This document shows, one piece after another, positions 28,267-41,412 of a stretch of 64,000 nt of DNA (position 1 is its first letter; every line of letters starts with the position of its first letter). The notes under the pieces were generated by a model. The model was not told where the DNA came from. It saw only the letters and a program-made list of their open reading frames with translations, and did not search any database. Position numbers and translations under genes: made by a program. The stretch comes from Serilophus lunatus (lineage: Eukaryota; Chordata; Aves; Passeriformes; Eurylaimidae): the NCBI GenBank assembly GCA_013399895.1, contig VXBA01006142.1:1-64000 (forward strand). Reading direction: 5' to 3'.

Positions 28267-28315
28267 TGGTTCCTCCCCCCCACTTCCCCTTTCCGGCCTT
28301 CCCTCCCCCTCCCCA
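28267..28315. repeat. Polypyrimidine tract with G-quadruplex potential on the minus strand
   Basis: The plus strand is nearly all C and T and has five or more C runs of three or more bases. On the minus strand this gives GGGGAGGGGGAGGG followed after about 11 bases by GGGG and then GGGGGGG. This is a loose G-quadruplex or triplex-forming candidate in otherwise AT-rich sequence. Confidence 0.5.
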
Positions 28316-29989
28316 GTGGCAGTAAAGCCTGAAGGGAGAAGGAACTTTTAAGAAGTGGTATAATTATTAACGAATTTTGATCTTGGGAAGGAGAGCAACC
28401 AAAGTATTTCCTGTTTCCTATCATTAAGGACTCGAGACTCAGTTCTACCACACACACAAATGTATTGTTTATTTTTAACGTACTCTCCATGGAATATAAT
28501 CTGCTGCTTTATTTCTATATCTTAGCCCAAATTCATAATTGGTGTAAACAGCTGCTGCTCAGCTGACAAATCCTAAAATGGGGGCAGAGGAAAAGTGAGG
28601 TTATAAGGTTTCATCTGCTTACATCAGGAATGCATTTGTCCTGTTTGTTCTTCCCTTTAACCTCCTAGTGATCTTGGGAATAAGACCAGTGGAAGCAGAG
28701 GAGTCTCTGAACTGTTACAAAGCAGAACAATTTGGCCTTGCAAACTCAAAAGAACCGGGCAATCTCTATATCCATGGGGCAGGTCAATGAACATTTGGCT
28801 CTAGATATTAAAGATGAACAATCCCATACATCCTGCTGGTAAAATTTCCACACAGTCTGTAATAGCCAGAGCCTGCATAAGGAATCTAAATCTGTAAATA
28901 TTGGGGCAGAAAGTTGAGACACTGTAACTTGGAATGACCTAAATAAGTGCATTGGAAGATTCCAATGCAAGTTGCTGAACATGCCATTGGAATGCAATAA
29001 ATACTAAACAGCCACATGTGTGCTGTTTTTAGTATATTTTACGTGCTGTCTCTATTTTACTGTGTGTTTAAATGCCATATTGTCTCTAGAACAGAACACA
29101 GGATTGGCTGAACCATTGACTTGAACTTTTGTTCATTTTTGATCCACACTTGAATTCATCGCTATTGAGATTTGTCACGTCATTCTAAATGGAACAGTTA
29201 GATTGCCATTAATGCAGACTTGGTACTGGAAAACTTCAGCTGGGTGCTGATGACTAGCAGTTAGGGGAGGACCTGAGTGTGACTGTAATCTCTTCTCCTA
29301 CCAATTTCTTTATGTTTTTTGTGCCGACCTTTCATCTTCTCAGGCATGGAGGTTATAATAAATACTAACAAGTAGTAGTAAAGATTCTTCTCAGTCACCT
29401 TTTCTCAAACAAGAGGCCTGAGAAGTAAAAATGCAGAATATCCACCTCTCACTTTCCCATTTGAGTCCTGCTATATTGTTTTATATTTCATTTTGTTTGA
29501 CACTAAACTGTTTGTTTGCCCACTGTATTGCCTGCAAAGGAACATATTTCAGAGCTTTACTCCCAAGAAGAGTCAAATTTGCTCAGCAGGACAAATCTGT
29601 TTGCAGCATATAAATTCACTATAGCAGCTCTTTCACAATAATACTTGCAACTTTGACTGTTACTGCCCATATTTGAGTAATTTCCCCTTACAGTATACAC
29701 GCTCTTTTTGCAGCTGAAATAATTTGTTCTTCTTTATCCCCAAAGTACTGAAGTACCTCATCAGCAAAACTTAGGCTGCCTTGCCCTATTTAATAGCACA
29801 GGACAGCAATATCAGTTTCATAACAAACAGTAAAAGAAGTTTGAAAGCAGCAAAACCAAAGTGGAGCACAGTAACTGATTGTACTGGTTTGAGGGGGCTG
29901 GGATCGTGGGGGATGGTCAAAAAGGGCTTTTGGGATGAATGTAAGAAACTCCACTTACCTGAGTTAAAATTCTGTTTCCCTTAAGCTGC

Positions 29990-30380
29990 AGGGGGGCGGA
30001 AGCTGGGACCAGGGATGTCCCTCGCTTCTGCTCGCAGTTCCAGGGGGTTGCCCCCGCCACCCCCTGGCTGGGACCAGGGTGGTGGGCTGCGGGGGGCCCT
30101 TGCTTCGGCTGCTCTCCCGGGATTTGGGGAGGGAAGCTGGGATCAGGGCTGGGGCCAGACAGCAACGGCTTCTTGTTTCCCTGGGGCCATCTCGAGATGT
30201 AGGGGGGACGGGACCGGGGCCGGGGCTGGGCGGCAGCTCCGCGCCCTCCAGGCTCCCGGCAGCGGGGGCCAGAGCGGAGCGGCGGTTTCTAGCCCCCTCG
30301 CCGGGGACAGGGCGGCAGCTCCTCGCCCCCCAGAGCGCGGGCAGCGGCACGCAGCCCCAGGCCGGCCCTGGCCAGGAAGT
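29990..30380. promoter_or_regulatory. CpG-rich core of solo LTR, possible promoter
   Basis: This roughly 390-bp block has dense CG dinucleotides and G/C runs, whereas the surrounding tens of kilobases are AT-rich. It sits upstream of the AATAAA of the same LTR, where the U3/R region with the retroviral promoter is expected. No clear TATA box is visible, so initiation, if any, would be of the CpG-island type. The long open frames seen here on both strands are a by-product of high GC, not genes. Promoter activity is an inference. Confidence 0.4.
30202..30230 (+). repeat. G-quadruplex motif within LTR
   Basis: Five runs of three or more G (30202-30207, 30210-30212, 30216-30219, 30222-30225, 30228-30230) are separated by loops of two or three bases. 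This satisfies the standard intramolecular quadruplex pattern. Confidence 0.75.
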
Positions 30381-30562
30381 GCTTCCAGGAGAGAGGAGAG
30401 AGGGAAGAGAAGCTTTTCCTACCCTTCCCCACTGTATTTTTTTAGCTAGTTATCTGGCTGAAAGGAACAGTTCCCTTCCTTTTTTTGTTTTTCTCCCTTT
30501 TTGTGTTTATTTTTTCCCCTTGCCTGTGGGTTATCCCCACTTCCCTAATTTAAACCCCTTGT

Positions 30563-30568
30563 AATAAA
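30563..30568 (+). terminator. AATAAA polyadenylation signal of LTR copy 3
   Basis: AATAAA about 90 bases before the LTR end, followed by pyrimidine-rich sequence. It sets the orientation of this solo LTR. Confidence 0.6.
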
Positions 30569-31897
30569 TTGTTCACCTCCTGAAAATTCTATTCAGTTTT
30601 CCATCACTTTTATTGAACCTGCCCCCTGAATGCTAAAAGGTGGATTAAACCACCACACTGATTCAGCAGCACTTAATTCTGGTGCAAATTTAAATCCCAC
30701 CTCTTTGGTTGCAGCACACATGAGGAGAATGAATGATTAGTGCCAGCTTGAGACTCTTAAATTAATAAAATAATTACAAGCATGATTAGAAAACTTTGAC
30801 TACATAGCTAGAAATTTCTCCAGTAGATTTGAGGAGATCTAGTTTTAGGTTTCTGTTTGGATTTGATAAGCAATGTGACTGCCAAGGACAAGACTTTGTT
30901 GGCATGCTGCTATGCTAGGACCTAGACATGGTAACAGGGATATCCTGGGATGCCCCCAGCACCTGCATTACTTTAACAGCCTCAACCATCAGAGGTACTT
31001 GAAATGGTGAAACTTTCAAGGGTACAATGTCAGACAAAGATATTTACTATCCAGCCATACCCTCAAATGAAAGGACTTGGCTATGTGGACCATTCTGAAA
31101 GTGAGAAGAAAGGACTTCATTTCCTCAGCCTTCTGCTGATTGAATGCTGAAAGATGAATTTTGCAGACCTTTCCTTACTCTGTTGTAAAAGATGAGGTTA
31201 GTGAGTTTTGATCTGTGGACTCTTTCTCAGATTGACAGTATTCACAACTAGCTTGTTCTTCACAGATTCTCTTTGCAGGCTATTTAGTTTGTGGCATTGA
31301 GATGATCACAGATTGGAAACTACTGTTTTGAAAAATATATACTGGGTTCCTTCCCCTATCTGTCTACATGATGCCTTTCTGTCTGAAAGTCATGAAGTAC
31401 CTTGTAAGAATACTCAAGGATGCTGTGAAGACCTGTATTGTGAAAACTGTCACTGTTCTTCATATTTTGTGATGATTTTTATTGTTAATAGAAATTCTAG
31501 CCATTTTAAAACTGATTTAGAAGAATCGGAAATCCAAATCATTAGAGGTCTCTTATTTAGACTACTGATTTACACTGAGGGGCGTTCCAAAATACATTAA
31601 TTACAGACACAATACACAAGTTCACACTAACACATCAATCACTGGGCTGTTTGAATTAGGGGGCACAATCAAAATGAAACAATATCATTCAATAAAATTA
31701 CTGGTCATTTTATTTATTCATTTAAGCTATAGTCTGCTTTGATTCTGCAAGCAGAACTCCTGAAAAGCTGTCTTACATTTCTGCTGTTTCATGCTTGATC
31801 TATTTAAAATTTTGATTGCTCTTGTTTCATGCAAAATTACTCTATTACTGTTACTCCCTCACTCCCCCTCACCCCCCCCCCCCAAAAAAACAAACTG

Positions 31898-31911
31898 NNN
31901 NNNNNNNNNNN
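31898..31911. other. Assembly gap of 14 Ns
   Basis: The gap is flanked by similar sequence on both sides: CCCAAAAAAACAAACTG on the left and CCCAAAAAAAAATACTG on the right. It lies next to a 13-base C run, so the N run may mark a collapsed or falsely duplicated homopolymer region. Confidence 0.95.
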
Positions 31912-32722
31912 CCCAAAAAAAAATACTGTGGTTAAATAGGAATGCAATGGAGTCTTGAATTAAAATGGAGATCAATGATATTGACAGTGCGATTAACTTC
32001 TTAAAAACCTTTTGGAAGCGTGTGTGCTTTCCCACACATGGATCCTTCTTCCATGGGCCAGCAGTTATGTCTCCTCCTCTTCTGTGCGTTGATGTCAAAA
32101 AACAGTTAGAAAGGAAAGGTCCAAGAAGATGATCTCATTATAGTGGGTTTAGTAAGTCCTAGGCAAAGTCCAGCTTTTCCTTGGCTGTCCAGGAGTGCTC
32201 TAGATTTTGCTCCTGATGGGAAGGAGCCTGGGAGAGGGATCTGCTGTGTCCCTGCAAACATGTATTTCATCTGTAGTTGCCCTGTCCCCACACTGGCTCC
32301 ATACTGTGAGACCTGTAGTGCCAGCCTGGTGGCTATGGGGTAATGAAAAGCCCCAGAAGCCAAGGAGGCAAACCAGCCTGACATGGGGAGGCCATGGGGG
32401 ACATCACTGCAGAGCTGCATCGAGGCTGCTTAGTAGGTAAAATAGTTCCTCAGCGTGGTTTGCCCAGGCATGCCCTGGCATACTCCATCATGGGAAGAGT
32501 AAGGACGCACTAAAGGGACAAGGAGTGGCAGGGAAGGTTTAAAGTCAAAGTTCATGAGGAAATGGGAAGGAAGGAGCAGCATCTGGGCCTTCTTTCTCTA
32601 ATAGCAGCAGTAGCAGCCAGGCTATTTTTTGCGGCAGGAAGAGTGAGGGAAGTAGACAGTGGTGCCTTGGCCTTTGTGTCTCCACCTGCAGCTGCCTCCT
32701 TTTTGTGTAGCTATATGTGCAT

Positions 32723-32780
32723 ACACACACACACACACACGCACACACACGCGCACACACACGCACTCAGAGAGAGAGAG
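32723..32780. repeat. CA/GA compound microsatellite
   Basis: An AC dinucleotide array interrupted by GC steps runs from 32723 to about 32766 and passes into a GA run to about 32780. Such compound arrays are commonly length-polymorphic. Confidence 0.9.
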
Positions 32781-35700
32781 TTATGTATACAGGTAGGTAT
32801 TGCTGGCTAAGTCCTGCTCAATCCATCACTGAACAGACAGAATCGAGAGATGGATATTTTAATCCCATGTTAGCTACTCCTTGGTTTCCTCTGTACTTTC
32901 CATCTCAAGGTGGATGTAGCTTGTGCTCTGGTCTATACAGGAAATTTGCATGAGCTTTACATGCACAGTTCTCTTTGATATATGTACTCATGCAAACCTG
33001 TTTCACCAATCTGAGGATATTTGAGTGAGGAAGCAGAACTGTATTCCCTGAGGGAAATGATGCAGCTGCTCTCTGGTAAGGCTAGAGCTTAAAGAAACAG
33101 TGTTATCTGTTGTTAATTCTCTTCATTTACCAGGTATTTTTTCCTTTTCTAATGTTTTCTAATGTTGAAAGAATAATGGTTAAAATGTGATCCTGATATA
33201 AAGCAAGCATAGAAACTATATATGGATATTTTGCCTAAGTGTGTGGGGATTTTTTTAAAGCAAATTATAAAACAAGACTAAAAAAAGGGTTTCATTTGGC
33301 TGTGCAGAATAATGAATTATGACTTCCAAAATAAAATGGAGCCCTGAAGCTTCTTCTTCTTTGTCCCTGAAACTTCCAAAAAAATTTGAATCCAGGTCTA
33401 TGGGAAACTTTTTTACCCATTTCTTACAGCTGAACTTCTTAGAATCGCATATACACTTTTCTATTTTTACTTTCTGACCCAGGCCCATTTCCAAATGTGA
33501 AGCTGAGGAATTCCTGCGTTCCTACATATGTGAGTCCCAGATTGAACTCAAAGGGCTGGCCAGTTTACCCCCTTTTTCCTCCCAGACAGCCTACTTTCAT
33601 CACAGTGCACAATTGAAATTAGAGACCACTTGGGTTTCCTTACTTTGAAAGAGCTCTGGAGGAACCTTTACATCTCCTAATGAAAGGCTGCAGAGAGGAG
33701 CTGAAATTAAGTCAGCAGATTTCACTGTTTTTCTTGGACCAGAGCCTAATTTAGTCTATAATGCAAAGTCTATGCTGGAGTCCCAGCATCAGGTAGGTTT
33801 GTGCTGTCCTCCCTGTACTCTCTTGGAGCCATCCAGTGCTTTCCTGTATTTTCACCACTCTATAATCCAGTACAGTGGTAAGCTCCCTTCCTTTTCTGTT
33901 ATTTGAGGAAGAAAGATGTTGTCAATGCCTTTTGCCTTGAAAGGGATGACAAGCTTGATCTACAAGTTGGGCTGTCGTGGGGGACGAATGAGAGCAGAGC
34001 TCCCTTCCCCCATCCGCTGTTTGTCTGACGCAGAGCTTGTACTTCTGTTGTTATCAGCTGCTTGAATAAGATCACAGAGTGCTGGGATTGCTCAGAAGGT
34101 TAAAATATGTTTACTGAATTTTCCTCAGCTACCAACGCAAAAGGCTAGCTAATAGCATCACTGGCTGTCAAAAGCAGCCAGCCCCTGCATTTCTCATGGT
34201 AATGATACACACTGGAGTTTTTCATGGCTTATATACATCATGTTACCTTGCAGTGTATGTCAGATCAAGGATAAGAACAATAGACATTCCAGCCAATAGA
34301 TCCATCAAGGCTTGCAAGCAAACACATGAAATTGCCTCTTTCTGTGAATTACTTGGTTTGTATTGATTTGTGATGATGTATAGAGGGAGATGAGGATTTT
34401 GAATTCTGGACCTTTTTCTCCTAGTCTTTCTCCCGTGAATCTCTGTTCTGTAACAGATACCCTGCTGTTTGCTTCAGTGACCTCCTGACTGTCTTCACAT
34501 CCTATTTCAAGAACAATCTTTTCTCCCTGGCCTCTGACTCCTATCAGTCTGTCTAATAAAATGATAAAATGGTAGCCCTGAATCTTGCCAGTTTCTCATG
34601 CTAAGTTCTTCTCTCTAAACCCCTCTTTTCTTGTGTCTCAGCATCCGGTATCTGTGGATATCTAAAAATAGACCTTACACAGACATCAATCCCTCTCCCT
34701 GAAAAATTCAGCTAGGAGACTTTTATACACAGTGTAGGAGACCTCAGCTGAGAACCTTTTGCCAAAAATGATTTAAAAGGATATCTCATCTGCCAGGAAA
34801 GTGCCTTGACATAGTCTGGGATCTGTTTTTATCCACAGTCTTGTTGACATTCTTGTACAATTTTTTTGAGAGACACTTGTTGAGCTGGGGCTACATCCAG
34901 GAATATCAGCGTTGAGGTAAGAACGCTCTTAGAATTTAAAGGTCCAAGCCCTTAAGCAATCTTAATTAATATTTAAAGCTCCACCTTTAAATCTATCTTC
35001 ATGTTTGAGGAAAATATAGACTGAAGAAATGTCTTTCTTGGATTTTCTCTACCCAGTCAGTGAGTAAGATGTTTCCTTGGGAGATGAAATACACACCTTC
35101 AAATCCTTTGGTCCTGAGGAGGGATTTTAACCTGACTTTTGTTCAGCCTCCATAAAAACCCTAGTAGGAAATCTACTGTGAAACAAAAGTCACTTCTGCT
35201 GCTTCATTCAGTACCAGTGTGGATTTAGCTCTTTATTTCCTTTGTGATTATTGCATGTTCTTGTAAATGAAACGCTTCAGAAATGTCAGAACAGTTCACT
35301 TAGATTTTCCACTTTCTTTTTATTTGGTTGAAAGCACTGGGCAAAACATAACCTTTGCTATCAAGTAATTTTTGCTTTCCTGGAACAACTTGTTAAGAAT
35401 ACTTGCCCAGTTTTACCAAGAAACTACTCATAAACTAGAAAAAAATCCCTAAACAGAACAACGACATCTACAACAGCAAACTCCTGCCAGTAATCTGTGA
35501 TGAAATTTAACCTCATCTCAGCAGAATGATCTTAATGCTCTGAGGAAGGCTACCCTGGCTTTAAAACACAAATATTCTCAGTAGATCAGTTGGAAATACT
35601 GGTTAAAATCTTTCTAGTGCTGGGCTTTGCCTTCATTTGTCTGGGGTAAATACATTGACTTTTGGCCAATTTTTTTTGCTCTGAAAGGTCTTGAATAGAG

Positions 35701-37554
35701 AAAAAAATGTTCAGTGGTGCTTATTGTGACCAGCATAGATCAAAGTGTTCATGACCCATATTACCCCCTCCCATCAGATGAGGGGGAGAGCTTCCTTGTG
35801 GCTATGATTGTACGGCAGCCAGGACTTACTCTCTTTAAGTAGCACTGTATGTTTATATCGCAGTCGTAAACTGCTTTAGGCCAAAAATCTTCATGCAAAT
35901 GTGATACGTTATTTTTGTATTTAGGAGTTGGATAACAAATATATTCATATGGCACCACATAGCTCTGTTGATCCTGCAGCTCCTACAGATCTAGAGAGGT
36001 TTTGCCATGCATTCAGGTCTGGGAAAAGGGGAGAACAACCACTGCCTCAAGGACTGTCAGGCAGCATTGCTTAAAGTTCATGGACATTCACAGCAAGGAA
36101 GAATGGAATTGCAAACTCATGGGTGAGATTCTGAGGAAGGGAAGAGAATCCGTGCCTGCTCCTTTTTAGAATTCAATTAGATGCTCTTTTTGGGAGGGTA
36201 AGATTTCTAGGCCTCTTATAAATAGAAGGCCGCATCTCAGCTTGATTACTTCAAAACAGCTTCCTGCAACCTCCCACTAGGAAGATGAGCAATTAATGTA
36301 ATCACTGCAATAACTCAGAGATGCTTAATGCCGCAACTTGCATAACAACTTTTCTTCTCCTGGTTCTCTGCTGGGCTGTAGGCAAAGCACAATATAATGC
36401 ACATTCCCATTGCTCAAAACGCACTGTCCAACAGGTCTTTGCTGGATGCAGTTGATTTGATGCCATTAAACGGTCCAACAGAGATGTGGGGTACTGTGGT
36501 TAGGTGGAGGCCTTTTAATATGAGGCACAGTCACGCAGATGGAAGTGTTGAGAACAAAATGGAAAGCAAAGATCCTCACTGAGAGTCAATCTGCTAGTAA
36601 TAAAGATGCCACTGGAGAAGATTGCACCTCATTTTCTGTCAGAAATATTCCAATTATCCAAGGTCAGGAAGTAGAAAGAAGTTTTTGAAGATCATGGAAT
36701 AAAGGAATGAACTAGCCCCCTCTTTTGGCTGATTGGGAAACAGTAGTAGGAGTTGGTACTGGCTAAATTGCAGGTCCTGAAAGTCCTCCTCTGCTCATTT
36801 ATCCATGTAGCCACTGGGTCTTCTTTGTAACTAATGTTACTTCTAATCTTGGCAAAGCAAGATTTTGCATCTTAGGTTCTAGGCTCCATGTCTACGAATA
36901 TTCCTTGCATTTACTAGGTCTACAGCTGATGCCATTTGCTATCACAGGAATTTCAGAGATATGTGCAAGATAAATTAACTGTGGGAAGAATGTCCTGGAC
37001 ACTGTTGTGGGTCTGGAGGGATGTTCTGTCACTGTATGGGAGGGCACAACCTTATATAACATTTTTGTAAAGAGTTTGATGAGAAATGATGCTTCTTGAA
37101 AACCAGAGAACCTTTAACATTTAAGCCCACAGCTTCCTAGTACTGGAAAATGGCATGGATCAGTAAAAAATTTAGCATTGACAGAGGGTATTAATGCTTT
37201 CCTGTGATATCCAGAAGCGTCTGCAAGTTTTTATAATAAAAATAGTAGGGTATGACTAGTTTTCTCCTTCTCTAGTGGAACTATTTTGAAAAAGCTAGTT
37301 ACATCTTTGAGAAAATTTTTTTTGAATGTAGTCTTCTAATATAGTCCTCCCAAAATTTTTATAAAAGTAAAATTGATTTAACTAATTATGAAATAAAAGT
37401 GTTTAAAAATTTTCCTTTTCATTAAGAGAAAATACCCTCACATTAAGCAGAACATGCAATTGCCTTTAAATGAGTATGAATGTATGTGTAAGTAATATGA
37501 AAATCCCAAAAGCCAGGTGCTGTAGAAACTGGATAATTGAGTTATGTATAAACA

Positions 37555-37606
37555 TAATAATATATATAATAATGCTTTATAATAATAATATATATAATAA
37601 TGCTTT
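37555..37606. repeat. AT-rich tandem duplication, 28-bp period
   Basis: The 24-base unit beginning TAATAATATATATAATAATG and ending CTTT occurs at 37555-37578 and again, identically, at 37583-37606. Confidence 0.85.
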
Positions 37607-40600
37607 TGCTTTCAATTTCTCATCATATTGTTATTCAAAAAGACATTTATATAAATAAGCAAAGACCTATGTGCTGTTTCCAGGAAAAGGGAAAATTTGC
37701 TTATCTGAATTTTGGATAATTTCATGTCTTATGTCCTCATCTAGTTCTGTTGGATGAAGAAGTTATCATGTCCAGCCCATTCTTCTCCCAAAAAAGACTA
37801 CCCATTGCTCTGCCAGCTGAATTCACCCGCCTCAGTCAAAAGGAACAAGGTTACTGAAGAACCAGTATTTGTACTGTCCAAAATAATAGATGTCATTTTT
37901 TCTGAAGTAGAAAAAGCATGAGTATCAGCAAGAATAGACTGTTAATGTGGGAAGTGGAGTCCTGCCTGTGGTGCTGTTAACCCAACTCAGACTTTCTGAC
38001 TTTGGCCCTGGAAGTGAATCCTCGTGAGAGCACTGTGCTTAAACTACTGACTCTACGTTTCTCTAAATGAGAGAGTGGAGCCAGAAAAATGTGTTGTCAA
38101 GGTAGAAAACCTGATGTAGTCAAGAGAAATAGGGATAAAAAAGAAAGTCAGGCTGTAGAAAATGTCAATGTTGGCTTTATTTTAAGAGTTCAAGTACTAA
38201 AAATTAAAAGTAAAAGCATTCATCCAAAGTTTAAATGATCACATTGTTTAGAGATCTTTTTTTACAATATTTTTCTATTTTGCAGTATGGATATTTGCTG
38301 GGCTTGATGTATCTAATCCTTCATGAAAACATGAATTAAAAGTATACCTGTAATCAATAAGCTTCACAAACCCTCATCGCTGAACTGCGGTCACCTCCAG
38401 ACAAAAAGTAGGAAGGAAGAAATAGTGTGGATATCTGAACTTGATAGGAAATACCTGATAAGCAGAAGTCCAGCGGTCTGGAATTAGCCCTGAGTTACCT
38501 GAGAAATGCAGGGTCTGTTTAATGATTACAAATAATCAAGATCTTGCAAATAGGGTAATGCTTTTGTCTCCTAACGTTGCTTTGCCCTATGTGTTTTGGG
38601 CAGTTTTCCAGGGACTGTCTTGAAAATGATGCCACAGCTGCTATTCTTACATGTTCTTAACCTCCTATCCAGGGAACCGATATACCAAGTAAAACAAATA
38701 AATGACAGTTTAGTGGACTTATTGTTCTAATCTAATTTCTAACACAAGCTTGCCTTTACCTTCACCTCCATTTCCCTTTCCTGTCTCCCCAGACTCTTCT
38801 CTTGACCCAGCTCTATAAAAGTCTTTTTTTTTTTTTTTTCAAGACATCCAGGACTCTTGTTATCACCTGGCATTTTTTCTTGGTTCTTACTGTTTCTGCA
38901 GTTTCAATGCTCAGGTTTTCCTGTTGTACTTAAGGGAGAAGATTAAGACCCAAAGAACTCTAATTTTTTTGTTTTGGAAAAGGAGAGATCCTTCAAGGCT
39001 TTGATCCTCGGCAGGTGACACAGTTTGCAGTAGTCATCCTGGGAACTTTAACTGCAGTAGTTTTGCCCCAGAGCCCAGAAAACACTGAAACAACTCACCT
39101 GCTGTGGTTACAGCATCAGCTCCTATGCCTAGCACTATGTGATCACAGCTATTGTCATGTTGACTGCTGGGGATGGATGATCTGAGAAAACCCAAAGGTG
39201 TGTACTTTTTTTAGAGTTGCAGTGTCTGATCTATGTGTCAAGGATTAAGGATGCTTTTATAGATCTCTCTAATCTATACTTGTCCCCAAAACCACCTTGT
39301 GTTCTGCGTGGGCTTGGCAGTGAAGAGGACCTTAACTGGAGAGGGAGAATTGAGAGGGAGAGCATTGCCACATTCGTCAACCTGCAAACCTCATACTGCA
39401 AACTCCCTCCTCACTTGCCACTCCCAGAACATGTGACTATTTGCCAGAAAGTCTAAAACATTTTTTAATGATACAAAGATCCTTTCATATTTTGTATCAG
39501 TGTTTGCAAACATTTAGGTGAAGGGTCTTTTGAAGCCTGTCAGCTCTATGTTGGTTTACCAGGATCCCCACATGGAGGACATTTTCCCTGCTTAACTCCT
39601 TTGCAGGCACTAGCCTTGTTGGTAAGATCAACAGTTTCTTGCTAGCAGTACAAGAATTTTTGAGGAACCTGAAGGAAATACAGGCCCATAGCAGCAATAA
39701 GAGATTTTTTGGCACTTTGTATTATGGTTAGACCAACCAGATTCAGAAACATCATCCTGCATCACTTTCCAGGGGCAGGTCCATCTATTTGATGAAACTA
39801 ATTAAATGCCCAACACTTTTCTAAGTTAGACAGATGTTCCCTTATATTTTAGGAAGAAAAATTGGTACAGTGATAGTGTGTGTATTTAAAATCCTTATTT
39901 CTTTCTGCTCACTTGAGAGCTTGATAGTGTGATTTAAGACACATTCCTACCTTGCAGAAAGCAGACAAACCTGAAAATGTTTGGGTGCTGAGTATTGCTG
40001 AGAACTTTTTCATTAAAACCATGTGAAATAACTCAGTGAAATAGTCATCTAGAATGATTCGCATCTGATAGTTTCCAAGTCCATGAGGACATTGCAAGAA
40101 ACTCCCTCAAGCTTTATTTTGACCATATTAATGCCAGTTCATTGAGGCACTTAAACATGCCCAGTCATACTTCAAAGCACAATAGATGTAGCTAAATATC
40201 TGCTTGAAAATGTGGCTTTGATAAAGGATAAAAAAACTTTCTACTTGAACAGGAAGGCAAACAGAAGGTAGAGAAGAGACAGAATGATGCTTCCAGTTCT
40301 TCTAAGGAGGTCCATTTCTCTGTACCAGAAAGCTCTGTGCAAGGAGGATATGCAGCTTAGTGGTGAACTGCAGTGAAATGGTTGTTGACGATATAAGTTT
40401 GGAGAACCCTAGGAGCAGTTTCCTTGCTACAGAAGGATTCCTTCCAGAAGTCAGTTCAGAGGCACAATGGGGATGTGGTTCTAATGTCTTGATACCTTTA
40501 CTGGGTCCTGAGACTGCATAAAAGCAAGAGAGAGGAGTTTATCTGTTTTCCTCCCTTGGTAAGTTGCAATTTCTCCAATATATTTGTCTCCATTATGCAC

Positions 40601-41412
40601 ATGCTGGGCATAGTGCAACCTGCTGTTCTTTCTGCTGACACTGATCCAGTGTCAGCTGCAGAGTGTATAATCAGAGGTTTTTCTTCAAATCTGCTGTTTG
40701 GTGGCCCCTGCTAGGTGTTGAGGACATTTGTTTCTCCTGCCTTCATGACTAGACAAAAAGAATCTTAGAATAATAAGAAAAACCTCAGTATTTTCTGCTG
40801 TGCAGAAGCGTTGTTTGTAGACTATGTGGTGCAGAGAGGATATAGGACAACTACCATGACTTTTGCATGCTCAGTGTTCAATTGTGAGAGTCAGTGCACC
40901 CTGCATGGTGCTTGGAAGGCCTTTTGAAAAGGGGCAAAAGAATTACAGTGGCCCTCAATCATCCAGGGGATTTTCATTTAAACAACTGCTGGTGGGAATG
41001 TAGAACAGTGTTGTTTTCCACAGCCCTATAATATCTCCAGTTTGTTAAACAATTCTATCAGGAGCCTTGCAAATTCTTGAGCTATTTTTTGTCAGGCAAA
41101 CATCTTTATCCCAGTCTGCATAATCAGTGTGTTGAGTAATCACCATAAGTGCGTTGAATTCAGTGGAAAAAGCTAGGGGAATAAAGTCTTATACTTGCAT
41201 TTTAACTGAATGCATTGTAGTTCAGATGTACACTCATCAGTCTGTGAGGAGATGTCATTGGTTTTTCTGTGGCCAGGTTTTGGTGGCAGTGGGGGGGGGC
41301 TGAGGGAGAGGCTTCTTCGAGAAGCTACTGGAAGTTTCCCCCATGCCCAGGCTGGGCCCGCTGCTGGCCAAGGCCGGGCCAATCAGTAGTTGACAGAACG
41401 CCTCTGTGACAA

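Larger units (their letters stand above)
18871..29874. other. Unique noncoding stretch, no gene recognised
   Basis: About 11 kb of AT-rich sequence. I see an 8-bp hairpin at 20367-20390, an 18-bp tandem duplication at 23763-23798, a short TA run near 24691-24706 and a strongly pyrimidine-rich tract at 28267-28315. Open frames are short and without recognisable domains. The last five bases (29875-29879, CTGAT) beyond this stretch are the left target-site duplication of the next LTR. Confidence 0.55.
29875..30662 (+). mobile_element. Solo LTR of an avian endogenous retrovirus (copy 3, CpG-rich), with TSD
   Basis: The LTR proper spans 29880-30657 (778 bp), beginning TGTACTGGTTT and ending AAACCACCACA. 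It is flanked by perfect 5-bp duplications CTGAT at 29875-29879 and 30658-30662. AATAAA at 30563-30568, in the context GTAATAAATT, gives plus orientation; the LTR at 41253-42347 has the same signal in the same context. Terminal sequences also resemble those of the other two LTRs, but the interior is different: about 29990-30380 is very GC- and CpG-rich. No internal retroviral genes are adjacent, so it is a solo LTR left by LTR-LTR recombination. Class is inferred as ERVL-like from the 5-bp duplication; the family is not identified. Confidence 0.85.
30663..41252. other. Unique noncoding stretch, no gene recognised
   Basis: About 10.6 kb without supported genes. It contains a 14-base gap at 31898-31911, a CA/GA microsatellite at 32723-32780, a 10-bp doublet TTTTCTAATG near 33142-33161, a duplicated AT-rich unit at 37555-37606 and a poly-T tract near 38824-38839. 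A cysteine-containing open frame at 31313-31600 has no recognisable domain. No further transposon was identified by eye. Confidence 0.55.

Noticed and set aside
30015..30564. Overlapping long open frames on both strands
   Set aside because: CpG-rich LTR interior with few stop codons; translations are low complexity and mutually antisense.
31313..31600. Cysteine-containing open frame of 95 codons
   Set aside because: Several Cys residues, but no secretion signal, no known spacing pattern and no transcript evidence.
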